Positions 1 through 8,274 of a DNA stretch of 64,000 bases are shown one piece after another. The position numbers and the translations under genes are program-made. The stretch's first letter is position 1. Every line of letters starts with the position of its first letter. Source of the DNA: Bradyrhizobium sp. WSM3983 (GTDB lineage: Bacteria > Pseudomonadota > Alphaproteobacteria > Rhizobiales > Xanthobacteraceae); assembly GCF_000473045.1 (NCBI RefSeq), contig NZ_AXAY01000018.1:62001-126000 (forward strand), read 5' to 3'. Under the pieces are notes generated by a model that saw only the letters and a list, made by a program, of their open reading frames with translations, made no database searches and was not told the origin of the DNA.

Positions 1-87
1 ATCATCCGCGATCCGAACCACCGCGTGAGACGCCCCCATGCAAGCGACCAGGAGAACCGCCGCAACCAATCCCGTCAGAAACTTCAT
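1..87 (-). CDS. N-terminus of a small secreted protein (truncated by window edge)
   Basis: Twenty-nine codons are visible on the minus strand from an ATG at 87. They start MKFLTGLVAAVLLVACMG, a Lys followed by a hydrophobic stretch, then ASHA, which fits a Sec signal peptide with cleavage after Ala. The Cys in the hydrophobic stretch could alternatively be a lipobox residue, but the surrounding residues do not fit well. The rest of the gene lies outside the window, so no function can be given. Confidence 0.6.
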   Translation of the reverse strand, partial: MKFLTGLVAAVLLVACMGASHAVVRIADD

Positions 88-341
88 TGGCCCCCGCCCC
101 AGTCGTTTTCGAATCTGCGTGTCAGGTGGTGATGCGCGCCCCTAGCGTCTGTCGACTCTGCGGCTTTGTCTAGGCACGCGGGCTCACTCAAAACAAATTC
201 AAATCCAGTGTTGCGTCCGCGCTGCACCAAGGCCCGCCTCAATTCCCAAAGTGGAACAAGTTAACGATGTCTTACGCGACAAGCCCTTGATCTCAGTTGC
301 AACCGCTGGCTTCAATCCCGGGTAACTACAGGGGGGAACTC

Positions 342-2012
342 ATGGCCGAGCATTCGACTGAGCAGGCTGACGTCATCGTCGTCGGCGCAGGACTATCGGG
401 ACTGGTGGCAGCGACCGAAATTGCCGATGCCGGCAAGCGCGTGATCGTGGTGGACCAGGAAGGCGAGCAGTCGCTCGGCGGCCAGGCGTTCTGGTCGTTC
501 GGCGGATTGTTCCTGGTCGATTCGCCGGAGCAGCGCCGGCTCGGCATCAAGGACTCCTTCGACCTCGCGATGCAGGACTGGCTCGGCACCGCCGGCTTCG
601 ACCGCGACGAGGACTTTTGGCCGCGCCAATGGGCCGAGGCCTATGTCGCATTCGCCGCCGGCGAGAAGCGCGACTGGCTGCGCGCGATGGGTCATCGCAT
701 CTTCCCCGTGGTCGGTTGGGCCGAGCGCGGCGGCTATGATGCGATGGGCCACGGCAATTCGGTACCGCGCTTTCACGTCACCTGGGGCACCGGCCCCGGC
801 ATCGTCGAGCCGTTCGAGCGCCGCGCGCGCGAAGCCGCCAAGAGCGGCCGGCTGATCTTCAGGTTCCGCCATCGCGTCGATGCGCTCTCGATCACCAACG
901 GCACGGTGGACGGCGTCAGCGGCGCGATCCTCGCGCCCGACACTATCGAGCGCGGCAAGAGCTCGTCGCGCAATGTCGTCGGCGAATTTGCGCTGAAGGC
1001 GCAGGCCGTAATCGTCGCGTCCGGCGGCATCGGTGGCAATCATGATCTGGTGCGGGCGAACTGGCCGAAGCGGCTCGGCGAGCCGCCGAAATTCATGATC
1101 TCGGGCGTGCCCGAACACGTCGACGGCCGCATGATCGGCATCACCGAGAAATCGGGCGCGCGGCTGATCAATCGCGACCGCATGTGGCACTATGTCGAGG
1201 GCATCCAGAACTGGTCACCGATCTGGCCGCGCCACGGTATCCGCATCCTGCCCGGCCCGTCCTCGATGTGGTTCGACGCCACGGGCACACGGCTGCCGGC
1301 GCCGCTATTCCCGGGATCCGATACGCTCGGCCAGCTCAAATACATCATGTCCACCGGCTATGATTATTCCTGGTTCATCCTGACGCAGGCCATCATCAAG
1401 AGGGAGTTTGCGCTGTCGGGATCGGAGCAGAACCCCGATCTCACGGGCAAGAGCTGGCGCATGACCTTGCGCCGCGCCACCAACAAGGGCGCGCCGGCGC
1501 CGGTGGAGGCGTTCAAAAGCCACGGTGTCGACTTCATCGTGCGCGACAAGATCGAAGACCTCGTTGCTGCCATGAACAAGCTGGCCGGCAACGGCCTGCT
1601 CAAGCTCGATGAGATCCGGATGCAGATCGAGGCGCGCGACCGCGAGATCGCCAATCCTTACGTCAAGGATGCGCAGGTGATGAACATTCACAACGCACGG
1701 CGCTATATCGGCGACAAGCTGATCCGCACGGCCTCACCGCACAGGATTCTCGATCCGGAAAAGGGCCCGCTCATCGCGGTCAAGCTCAACATCCTCACCC
1801 GCAAGACGCTGGGCGGCTTCGAGACCGATCTCGACTCACGCGTGTTCGGCGAGGAAGGACAGATCATTCCCGGGCTCTATGCGGTCGGCGAAGCCGCCGG
1901 CTTCGGCGGCGGCGGCGTGCACGGCTATCGCTCGCTGGAGGGCACCTTTCTCGGCGGCTGCCTGTTCTCGGGGCGCAATGCGGGTCGCGCGGCGGCGAAA
2001 GCGGTAGGGTGA
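342..2012 (+). CDS. FAD-binding dehydrogenase of the KstD/fumarate reductase flavoprotein family
   Basis: A 556-residue flavoprotein. The N-terminus carries the Rossmann dinucleotide-binding motif VVGAGLSGL followed by an acidic strand end, and the C-terminus has the second FAD-binding segment LYAVGEAAGFGGGGVHG. Together with the length these place it among 3-ketosteroid delta1-dehydrogenase / fumarate reductase-like FAD enzymes, which oxidise or reduce a C-C bond. The substrate cannot be told from sequence. I chose the ATG at 342 because a purine-rich GGGGGGAA sits just upstream; a longer in-frame reading from 297 starts at a TTG without a site. It stands alone, divergent from the truncated secreted-protein gene. 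Confidence 0.8.
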   Translation: MAEHSTEQADVIVVGAGLSGLVAATEIADAGKRVIVVDQEGEQSLGGQAFWSFGGLFLVDSPEQRRLGIKDSFDLAMQDWLGTAGFDRDEDFWPRQWAEAYVAFAAGEKRDWLRAMGHRIFPVVGWAERGGYDAMGHGNSVPRFHVTWGTGPGIVEPFERRAREAAKSGRLIFRFRHRVDALSITNGTVDGVSGAILAPDTIERGKSSSRNVVGEFALKAQAVIVASGGIGGNHDLVRANWPKRLGEPPKFMISGVPEHVDGRMIGITEKSGARLINRDRMWHYVEGIQNWSPIWPRHGIRILPGPSSMWFDATGTRLPAPLFPGSDTLGQLKYIMSTGYDYSWFILTQAIIKREFALSGSEQNPDLTGKSWRMTLRRATNKGAPAPVEAFKSHGVDFIVRDKIEDLVAAMNKLAGNGLLKLDEIRMQIEARDREIANPYVKDAQVMNIHNARRYIGDKLIRTASPHRILDPEKGPLIAVKLNILTRKTLGGFETDLDSRVFGEEGQIIPGLYAVGEAAGFGGGGVHGYRSLEGTFLGGCLFSGRNAGRAAAKAVG

Positions 2013-2049
2013 CCGGCGAGGCAGGCGGGTGCGCGGCGACGCACCCGCT

Positions 2050-2346
2050 TCAGCCGCGGCGAAGCATCTCCTGCAACAAACGTTCGGTCAGGGAGAGCTG
2101 ATCGAGCCGCAGAGACAACAGATCGTTCAGCTCGGCCATGTGTGCTCGAAGTGTCTCGGCCCGCGGCCTGTCATCGAGATTTCGGAGAAAGTCGTCAAGC
2201 GCCTCGAGACATTGCTGCATCGTCGCGATGCTTTGTTGCAGCGACTTGCAGTCTCTTCTGGCGCTGGCGACCAGGCTGGTTTGGCTGAGCGGGAACGCGA
2301 TCTCGACCGCGCCCGCGAGCGATTCTTGCGTGATTGGATCGGCCAT
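2050..2346 (-). CDS. small helical protein following the chemoreceptor gene
   Basis: A 98-residue protein with no signal peptide or membrane segment. It is almost entirely predicted helix, with heptad-like Leu spacing in its second half (LNDLLSLRLDQLSLTERLLQEML), which suggests a coiled coil. It starts 45 bases after the chemoreceptor stop and on the same strand, so the two are probably co-transcribed. The start at 2346 is preceded by GGGAGAA at good spacing; an in-frame extension to 2382 lacks such a site. I do not recognise the family. A role beside the receptor signalling helices is only inference from position. Confidence 0.55.
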   Translation of the reverse strand: MADPITQESLAGAVEIAFPLSQTSLVASARRDCKSLQQSIATMQQCLEALDDFLRNLDDRPRAETLRAHMAELNDLLSLRLDQLSLTERLLQEMLRRG

Positions 2347-2391
2347 TTGCGTTCTCCCATGCGGTAGTGGCAGGACAGTCATCTGTCCGGG

Positions 2392-4500
2392 TCAGGCCGC
2401 GCGCACCGTGGTCAGGAACTGCTCGACCTCGGAGTGCAATCGCGCGCTGTCGTTCGACAGCATCTGCGCCGAGGCAAGCACCTGCGTTGAAGCGGAACCA
2501 GTCTCCGCTGCCCCGTGCTTCACATCGCTGATGTTGGCGGCGACCTGGTCGGTCCCCTGCGCCGCCTGCTGGATGTTGCGGGCAATCTCCTGCGTGGCCG
2601 CTCCCTGCTCTTCGACTGCCGAGGCGATCGCGGATGAAATCTCCGAGATCCTGCCGATTGTTCCGCTGATCTCCTTGATCGCAACCACCGACTCCTGGGT
2701 GGCAGCCTGGATGTCGGAAATCTGGTGACCAATCTCTCCGGTCGCCTTCGCTGTTTGCTCGGCCAGCGCCTTGACCTCGGACGCGACCACGGCAAAGCCG
2801 CGCCCCGCTTCGCCGGCTCGCGCCGCTTCGATCGTTGCGTTCAGAGCCAGCAGATTGGTCTGCCCCGCGATCGTACTGATGAGTTCGACGACGTCGCCGA
2901 TGCGGGTGGCCGCCTGCGACAGCTTGTTGACCCGATCGTTGGTCCTCTGCGCCTGCTCCACCGCCGCGGCGGCAATTCTGGCTGCGTCCTGCACCTGGCG
3001 GCTGATTTCGGTTACCGACGAACTCATCTCTTCGGTGGCGGAGGCCACCGATTGAACGTTGGTCGAGGCTTCCTCGGAGGCGGCAGAGACGACGCTCGAT
3101 AGCTCCTGGGTGTTCTCCGCGGTCTTGCTCAGGGTCCGAGCCGCAGCTTCAAGCTCGGTCGATGAGGACGACAGCGTCTTCACGATGTCGCCGATCGCGT
3201 CCTCGAACTGACCCGCGAGCCTGTTCATGTCGGCCTTGCGCTGGGCGGCCGCACGAACCTCCATCTGTGCCTGCTCGGCGCGTAGACGATCGGCCTCGAT
3301 CATGCTTTCTTTGAACACCTGGACGGCATTGGCCATCTCGCCGATCTCATCGGTACGGCCCACGCAGGGGATTGCCGTCGAGGTGTCGCCACCGGCTAGA
3401 CTGCCCATAGCAGAGGTCATTCCCCGGATCGGGGCGGCGATAGAGCGGGACGTAAACAATGCGATTGTTCCGCCGAGGCCGACTCCGGCGGCCAACAGGG
3501 TCCACAGGACCAGCTTCAGCAGCGAGATGCTCTCCTGCACCTCGCGGGTCTCCTCGACGAGCATTCTCTTCTGATTGGACTTGATACCTCCCGAGCGAGT
3601 GCCATCGACGCCCTTGGGTCCGTCGAGCAAGTCGAGAATCCTTGCCGCGCGCGGCGCGGCTTCGGTCACCAGCAGGTAAACCGGCACGTTCCAGTCCTGG
3701 GACTCGCGAAGCGCGAAGATCTTTTCATAGAGCGGCGCGAACTCGCTTTTCGCCTTTGCGATCTTGTCGAAGGAGGCCTGTTGCGTGGCCGTGAGCAGGT
3801 CCTTTCGCGCATTGACCCCGGCATAGCCTTTCTCAAAGGCCTCCCACGGCTTGACGAATTTTTCCTTGTCGGTCTTTTCGCCCGAGAGCAGGTACATCCG
3901 GAGCAGGGCCGTGGCAGCGGCAAAATGACCCCGCGTATCGGCCATCGCCTTGAGCAATTTCTTCCGTTCCAGCGTAGCTTCCTGTGTCTCCTCCTGATCG
4001 ATCATCTTCGTGATCTCGGAGAAGATCACGTCTGCGCGCGGGCCGGCCTCGCTGACCATGAGCTTGGTCGCGGGATAGGCATCGGGGGTGAAAGCGATCG
4101 CTTCCGCTTTATCCTGCGCAGCGCGAAACTCGGCGAGCAGCAGCTTGGCTTGCTCCCACCTTTGCCTGTTCTCGGGATTGGTGAAATGCGCCGCCTGCTC
4201 GTCGAATGCAGCTGCCGTCCTATCCATCTCCTTCCACATCGACATGCGATCGAGCTTGCCTTGCGGATTCCCGCTCAGCAAATAGCCGCGCAGGGTCGCG
4301 AGCGTGGAATAGAGATTGCCGACCAGCTCGGTGCTCGCCAGCGCGACCGGCGTGCGCAGGTTCGTCATACGGTTGACCGTCGTTGAAATGCGCCCGACCT
4401 CGAGCATGGTGTAGCCAGCAGAAAGAGCGATGATGGCGCAGACTGCAGCAAATCCGGCGATCAACCGACCACCGGTACGAAGTTTGAAATAGGACGACAT
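2392..4500 (-). CDS. methyl-accepting chemotaxis protein
   Basis: A 702-residue transmembrane chemoreceptor. It has TM1 near residues 10-32, a long helical periplasmic domain of about 290 residues, TM2 near 325-347, a HAMP domain (about 348-400) and a cytoplasmic signalling domain. The conserved hairpin tip QTNLLALNATIEAARAGEAG binds CheA and CheW. The periplasmic region is longer than a simple four-helix bundle, so it may be a bimodular helical sensor; the ligand is unknown. No C-terminal CheR-binding pentapeptide is visible. The ATG at 4500 is chosen over an in-frame TTG two codons upstream. No che genes lie nearby, so it is an orphan receptor. Confidence 0.92.
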   Translation of the reverse strand: MSSYFKLRTGGRLIAGFAAVCAIIALSAGYTMLEVGRISTTVNRMTNLRTPVALASTELVGNLYSTLATLRGYLLSGNPQGKLDRMSMWKEMDRTAAAFDEQAAHFTNPENRQRWEQAKLLLAEFRAAQDKAEAIAFTPDAYPATKLMVSEAGPRADVIFSEITKMIDQEETQEATLERKKLLKAMADTRGHFAAATALLRMYLLSGEKTDKEKFVKPWEAFEKGYAGVNARKDLLTATQQASFDKIAKAKSEFAPLYEKIFALRESQDWNVPVYLLVTEAAPRAARILDLLDGPKGVDGTRSGGIKSNQKRMLVEETREVQESISLLKLVLWTLLAAGVGLGGTIALFTSRSIAAPIRGMTSAMGSLAGGDTSTAIPCVGRTDEIGEMANAVQVFKESMIEADRLRAEQAQMEVRAAAQRKADMNRLAGQFEDAIGDIVKTLSSSSTELEAAARTLSKTAENTQELSSVVSAASEEASTNVQSVASATEEMSSSVTEISRQVQDAARIAAAAVEQAQRTNDRVNKLSQAATRIGDVVELISTIAGQTNLLALNATIEAARAGEAGRGFAVVASEVKALAEQTAKATGEIGHQISDIQAATQESVVAIKEISGTIGRISEISSAIASAVEEQGAATQEIARNIQQAAQGTDQVAANISDVKHGAAETGSASTQVLASAQMLSNDSARLHSEVEQFLTTVRAA

Positions 4501-5016
4501 TGGCAAACACCCCGAAGCTATGGCCCCAATGGCCTAAGACGTCGCATGAAATTCCCGCGCGGACGATGCCGCAGACGGATGCGATCCTTTGACATGACGA
4601 AATCAGGCGATACCCCACCATTCCGATCGCGGCAGCATTGGCGCGCACGGCTGGCAACAATCCCGGATAGATCGAAGCGCGCGCCGCTTCAGCAATCGCC
4701 GCGATGATGCAGCGTCCCACTACCCCAGCTACTACCGTCAGTTTCACGCCATCGCGATTCAGACTTTGACGTGTGCTCTCACGATGGCCAAAATTGGTTA
4801 TTGCGACATTAAGAGAAATTTGTCCGCGAGGCTCTCTCAACGCGCAAGAATTGCTCGCCACCTTTGCAACCGGAATCAAAGTGCGAGGCCTTGCGGGGAT
4901 TTTTTTCTCTCAAACGACAGAACGATGCGCCAACAGCAAAACTGGTGCGAAGCGGACCCGACCGGATTTCGATCTGCGCAAAAAATCGATGACGACCGCG
5001 ATTGGCCTCTCGATAA
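4501..5016. other. 516-bp non-coding region upstream of the chemoreceptor
   Basis: This gap lies between the start of the chemoreceptor and the end of the PAS-HTH gene, both on the minus strand. Open frames crossing it on either strand have no ribosome site, no recognisable protein character and run into neighbouring genes. It presumably carries the chemoreceptor promoter. I see no strong hairpin or repeat. Confidence 0.5.
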
Positions 5017-6033
5017 TTATCTTGGCCTCACGCCAGGTTTCCCGGCTCCGAAGATGAACTCGATGCCCGCAGACGAGAGCGTGTCGCAAAGAAGCGTCAA
5101 TGTTTCGTCGGGCAGTCGCAAGAAACCGTTCTGCTCCTCAAGCCGGCGAATCACGGCAGCAGAAATCCCGGTTCGCGCGGCGAGCTGTTTCACCGACCAG
5201 TTCAGCATGCCGCGGGCCGCGCGCAATTGCGCACCCGTCAATCTCGAGGTCGCGGCGTGTTGGACCGCGAGTCGCTCTTGGTGCACGTCCGTGGAGATTC
5301 CCAACCACTCCCTAATGCTGCCATCCGCGTCCGTGACCGGCACAGCCTTGCAATGATACCAGCGGTAAGAGCCGTCGGACTGGCGCAGCCGATGCTCGAC
5401 GTCGTAGGGCTGTCCCGTTTCGGCCGCAGCCGCCCAGATCCGCAAGGCCGCTTCGCGCTCCTCTTCGGGGAGAAGATCGACCCAGCCCCTGCCGAAGAAA
5501 CGGTGCGCGTCCGGGTTGTTCTTTTCATTCAAGAGCGCGGTGATCCGGCCGTCCTGACTGCCGACCCACAACAATCCGCCTGCGACCTGCGTCAGCGCCG
5601 CGTAGCGACCAGCCTCTATCTTGAGAGGCTGCAGCGATCTGCGTTGTTCGGTGATGTCGATCGCGACGCCGAGCACGTATTCCGGCTCGCCGGCGGAGTT
5701 CAGAAATGTTTCGGACTGGATACGGACCCAGCGCAGTGCGCGATTCGGGCGGATGATACGAAACTCGCCGTCGAGCAAAGATCGGTCGAAGGCCAATTCG
5801 CGCGGATCGCGCTGCGGCCGGCGATCCTCCGGATGAATTCGTTTCTCGATCTCCGCATAGCTGGGCGCGACGGCATGAGGATCGAGGCCCAGCAGACTGT
5901 AGAAGCCACGCGACCACTGCATCTGCCCTTCGGCATCGCAGCGCCAGACGCCAGTCCAAATTTTTTCTTCAAAAAAACGAAGTATGTCCGAAGGGTCGAG
6001 GTATTTTTCCAGGTGGCGCAATTCAGCCCCCAT
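5017..6033 (-). CDS. PAS-PAS sensor with C-terminal helix-turn-helix
   Basis: A 338-residue soluble protein. Two PAS modules can be seen: residues about 20-130, with an EYVLGVAIDITEQ end typical of a PAC segment, and about 145-260, ending EWLGISTDVHQE. A C-terminal XRE-like helix-turn-helix follows (about 275-330: LNWSVKQLAARTGISAAVIRRLEE). There is no kinase, cyclase or GGDEF domain, so it looks like a one-component regulator in which PAS ligand or redox sensing drives DNA binding. The ATG at 6033 is used; an in-frame TTG 24 bases upstream is possible. Its target is unknown, and the divergent ridA is one candidate. Confidence 0.7.
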   Translation of the reverse strand: MGAELRHLEKYLDPSDILRFFEEKIWTGVWRCDAEGQMQWSRGFYSLLGLDPHAVAPSYAEIEKRIHPEDRRPQRDPRELAFDRSLLDGEFRIIRPNRALRWVRIQSETFLNSAGEPEYVLGVAIDITEQRRSLQPLKIEAGRYAALTQVAGGLLWVGSQDGRITALLNEKNNPDAHRFFGRGWVDLLPEEEREAALRIWAAAAETGQPYDVEHRLRQSDGSYRWYHCKAVPVTDADGSIREWLGISTDVHQERLAVQHAATSRLTGAQLRAARGMLNWSVKQLAARTGISAAVIRRLEEQNGFLRLPDETLTLLCDTLSSAGIEFIFGAGKPGVRPR

Positions 6034-6505
6034 CGTGAAATCAGTCTCAACTCCCAATTGCAGCCTATCTTAGTTCCGCTCGTTGACGCAGCTCAATTCC
6101 CGATTGCTGCAAAATATATGTGCAATCCAGCAGGTATGTACATGCCGTTCATGGTCGCGCCGAGTTCTTGAACTTGGTTACGTGCATAGAAGCGGCAAAA
6201 GGCCATGGGTGATGGTGCCGACCATGGCCTGGATGATACGACCCGCGCATTACCCGTTCTGGCTGGCGGTGATCTGCCGGTTCTCTCCCGCATGGGTCGA
6301 TGCGCGGACGAAGGCAAGACCCGAACTGCGCGGTCCACCTGCAGGCACCGATGACATCGCCTTCATCGGCAAGCTGCTGGACGTTTTTCAGCCAGTTTCG
6401 CTGAACGAACGCATGCATGCCCGGGCACGCATGCGTGCCTGGGGTGGCACGAGCCATGTCTCTGCGCTAGACAGGGCCGCCATTCCCACCAGGAGACCCC
6501 CGTAA
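6034..6505. other. 472-bp intergenic region between divergent regulator and ridA
   Basis: This gap holds both divergent promoters. No open frame in it looks like protein. It contains an 8+8 bp inverted repeat at 6201-6229 (GGCCATGG/CCATGGCC) and a near-perfect 24-bp palindrome at 6411-6434, listed separately. The AT-rich stretch near 6108-6140 is the likely promoter of the PAS-HTH gene. Confidence 0.5.
6411..6434. promoter_or_regulatory. 24-bp near-perfect palindrome upstream of ridA
   Basis: The two halves match at 22 of 24 positions around a central GCCCGGGC. It lies 72 bases before the ridA start, in the region shared with the divergent PAS-HTH gene. It could be an operator; no regulator is proven. 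Confidence 0.4.
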
Positions 6506-6856
6506 ATGAGCATTCAGCGTTTTGAAACCGGCCCGCGCATGAGCCAGGTCGTCGCACACGGCAACACCGTCTATCTCGCCGGTGTCGTCGCCAACAATGC
6601 AGCCGGCGAAAGCGTGACGAAGCAGACCCAGGACATCCTGGCAACCATCGACGGCCATCTCGCCAAGGCCGGCACCGACAAGTCGAAGCTGCTGTCAGCC
6701 ACCATCTACATCACCGACATGAAAACGTTCCAGGAAATGAACGCCGTGTGGGACAGCTGGGTGTCGCCCGGCAACACCCCGGCCCGCGCCACCGTCGAAG
6801 CCAAGCTGGCCGCGCCCCAGTACACCGTCGAGATCATGGTGGTCGCTGCGAAGTAA
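6506..6856 (+). CDS. ridA: RidA family reactive imine/enamine deaminase
   Basis: A 116-residue protein of the RidA/YjgF family, which hydrolyses reactive enamine/imine intermediates released by PLP enzymes. The C-terminal part has the family core PARATVEAKLAAPQYTVEI with the conserved Arg that binds the substrate carboxylate. Length is close to the usual 115-130 residues. It starts at an ATG after CAGGAG and ends 25 bases before a strong terminator, so it is a single-gene unit. The exact RidA subfamily cannot be set by eye. Confidence 0.85.
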   Translation: MSIQRFETGPRMSQVVAHGNTVYLAGVVANNAAGESVTKQTQDILATIDGHLAKAGTDKSKLLSATIYITDMKTFQEMNAVWDSWVSPGNTPARATVEAKLAAPQYTVEIMVVAAK

Positions 6857-6881
6857 TTCGCGCGGAACCAACATGCGACAG

Positions 6882-6915
6882 GAGCGCGATGAGACCATCA
6901 TCGCGCTCTTTTTTT
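6882..6915 (+). terminator. Rho-independent terminator of ridA
   Basis: A perfect 11-bp stem (GAGCGCGATGA / TCATCGCGCTC) with a 5-base loop is followed directly by seven T residues. It lies 25 bases after the ridA stop. Confidence 0.9.
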
Positions 6916-7009
6916 GCGGACGCATGATCTCCGAGGTAATCGATCCTCGCGCGCGAACCTTCGATAGTTGTGACAGCCGAACCACACGGCGCTATCGAAG
7001 GAGAGTCTC

Positions 7010-7375
7010 ATGACCGACCATGTCACCATCGCCCGCCGCTACATCGACCTCTGGAACGAGCGTACGCAAAGCCGCCGGCGCGAATTGCTCAGCGAGAACT
7101 GGACGGCCGATGCGAGCTATGTCGATCCCCTGATGAAGGGCGACGGCCAGGATGGCATCGACGCGCTGATCGCCGGCGTGCAGGAACGCTTTCCCGACTT
7201 CAGGTTCAAGCTGATCGGCGAGCCCAACGGCTACGGCGACCATGTCCGCTTCAGCTGGGGCCTCGGTCCCGATAGCGTCGACAGCCCGATCAAGGGGACT
7301 GATTTCGCCGTGCTGAAGGACGGGCGGATCAGGAGCATCACGGGATTTCTGGATCAAGTGCCTGCCGGCGCGTGA
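7010..7375 (+). CDS. SnoaL-like / NTF2-fold small protein
   Basis: A 121-residue protein with the usual SnoaL-like pattern: an N-terminal helix (YIDLWNERTQSRRRELL), a central VDPLMKG segment, a GIDALIAGVQERFPDF helix and a C-terminal FAVLKDGRIRSITGFLDQ strand. Such NTF2-fold proteins act as cyclases, isomerases or ligand binders; the role here is unknown. The start follows GGAGAGTCTC. It is bounded by the ridA terminator upstream and a hairpin downstream, so it is probably monocistronic. Confidence 0.7.
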   Translation: MTDHVTIARRYIDLWNERTQSRRRELLSENWTADASYVDPLMKGDGQDGIDALIAGVQERFPDFRFKLIGEPNGYGDHVRFSWGLGPDSVDSPIKGTDFAVLKDGRIRSITGFLDQVPAGA

Positions 7376-7380
7376 GGTCT

Positions 7381-7410
7381 CTTACCCTCCCCTGGAGGGG
7401 GAGGGTAAGA
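7381..7410. terminator. near-perfect hairpin between converging genes
   Basis: CTTACCCTCCCCTGG pairs with a downstream AGGGGGAGGGTAAG, with one extra G in the second arm. It sits between the converging SnoaL-like and amidohydrolase genes and may end transcription from both sides. A related CCCTCC/GGAGGG sequence occurs at 53933-53952, so it may also be a small dispersed repeat. Confidence 0.5.
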
Positions 7411-7428
7411 AAGGCTTGCGCTCTCCAA

Positions 7429-8271
7429 TCAGCGCAGCCGATACGCGGCCTTCGCATTCGCCCCAAACGCTTTCTCGCGCACGCTCGCTCCAAGCTTCGC
7501 CAGGCACGCCTCCAGCGCACTCTTGATCTCGCCGTAGCTGCCCGCCAGCAGGCACACCGGCCAGTCGGAGCCGAAGATCAGGCGGTCCTCGCCAAAACAA
7601 TGCGCGACGTGCTGGACGAATGGAAACAGCCGCTCCGCGTCCCAATCATCCCACTTCGCTTCCGTCGCGAGGCCCGAGACCTTGCACCAGACATTGCCGC
7701 AGCCCGCGAGCGACGCGATACGGTCGGACCATTCGGCGCTGTTGCCATCGGCGATCGGAGGTTTTGCCGCGTGATCGAGCACGAAGTGAGCTTGCGGAAA
7801 GGCTTTTGCAGTTGCGATCGCGGCGGGGAGCTCGCGGGTGCGGACGAGGAAGTCGTAGGCGAGATCGCGGGCGAACACGGCCGTAAGTCCGCGCTGGACG
7901 TCGGCGCGCAGCAGCCAGTCGGGATCGGCCTCGTCGTGGACCTGGTGGCGGATGCCGACCAGCCTGGCGCCGCCCGGCAAGGCGCGCAGGCGGTCGAGCG
8001 TGTCGCCGAGCGCAGCATCGGTCAGATCGGCCCAGCCGACGACACCGATGACGGAGGGGGTGGCATGCGCGATCCGCAAAAATCCCTCGGTCTCCGCGAG
8101 CGCGGAGCGGCATTGCACCACGATGCTTGCGTCGATGCCGTTCGCCTTCAGCAGCGGCTCGAGATCGGCAGGACCAAAGGCACGACGGATCGGCGTCAGC
8201 TCAGCCGCGTCCATCCAGGGATAATCGGCGCGCGCCGGATCCCAGAAATGCTGGTGGGCGTCGATGACCAT
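7429..8271 (-). CDS. amidohydrolase-2 family hydrolase, possible sugar lactonase
   Basis: A 280-residue TIM-barrel metal hydrolase. Visible metal or active-site motifs are the N-terminal DAHQHFWDP, a central FVLDHAAKPP and a late IFGSDWPVC with the conserved Asp. These match COG3618-type enzymes, which include L-fuconolactone and related sugar lactonases. It starts 3 bases after the aldo/keto reductase stop and is the last gene of the sugar operon. A dehydrogenase-lactonase pair would turn an aldose into its aldonic acid. That reading is inference from family and order; the true substrate is not visible. Confidence 0.75.
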   Translation of the reverse strand: MVIDAHQHFWDPARADYPWMDAAELTPIRRAFGPADLEPLLKANGIDASIVVQCRSALAETEGFLRIAHATPSVIGVVGWADLTDAALGDTLDRLRALPGGARLVGIRHQVHDEADPDWLLRADVQRGLTAVFARDLAYDFLVRTRELPAAIATAKAFPQAHFVLDHAAKPPIADGNSAEWSDRIASLAGCGNVWCKVSGLATEAKWDDWDAERLFPFVQHVAHCFGEDRLIFGSDWPVCLLAGSYGEIKSALEACLAKLGASVREKAFGANAKAAYRLR

Positions 8272-8274
8272 GCC

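Noticed and set aside
4220..4879. Possible gene upstream of the chemoreceptor on the minus strand.
   Set aside because: It overlaps the chemoreceptor N-terminus in another frame, has no ribosome site and shows no recognisable protein features.
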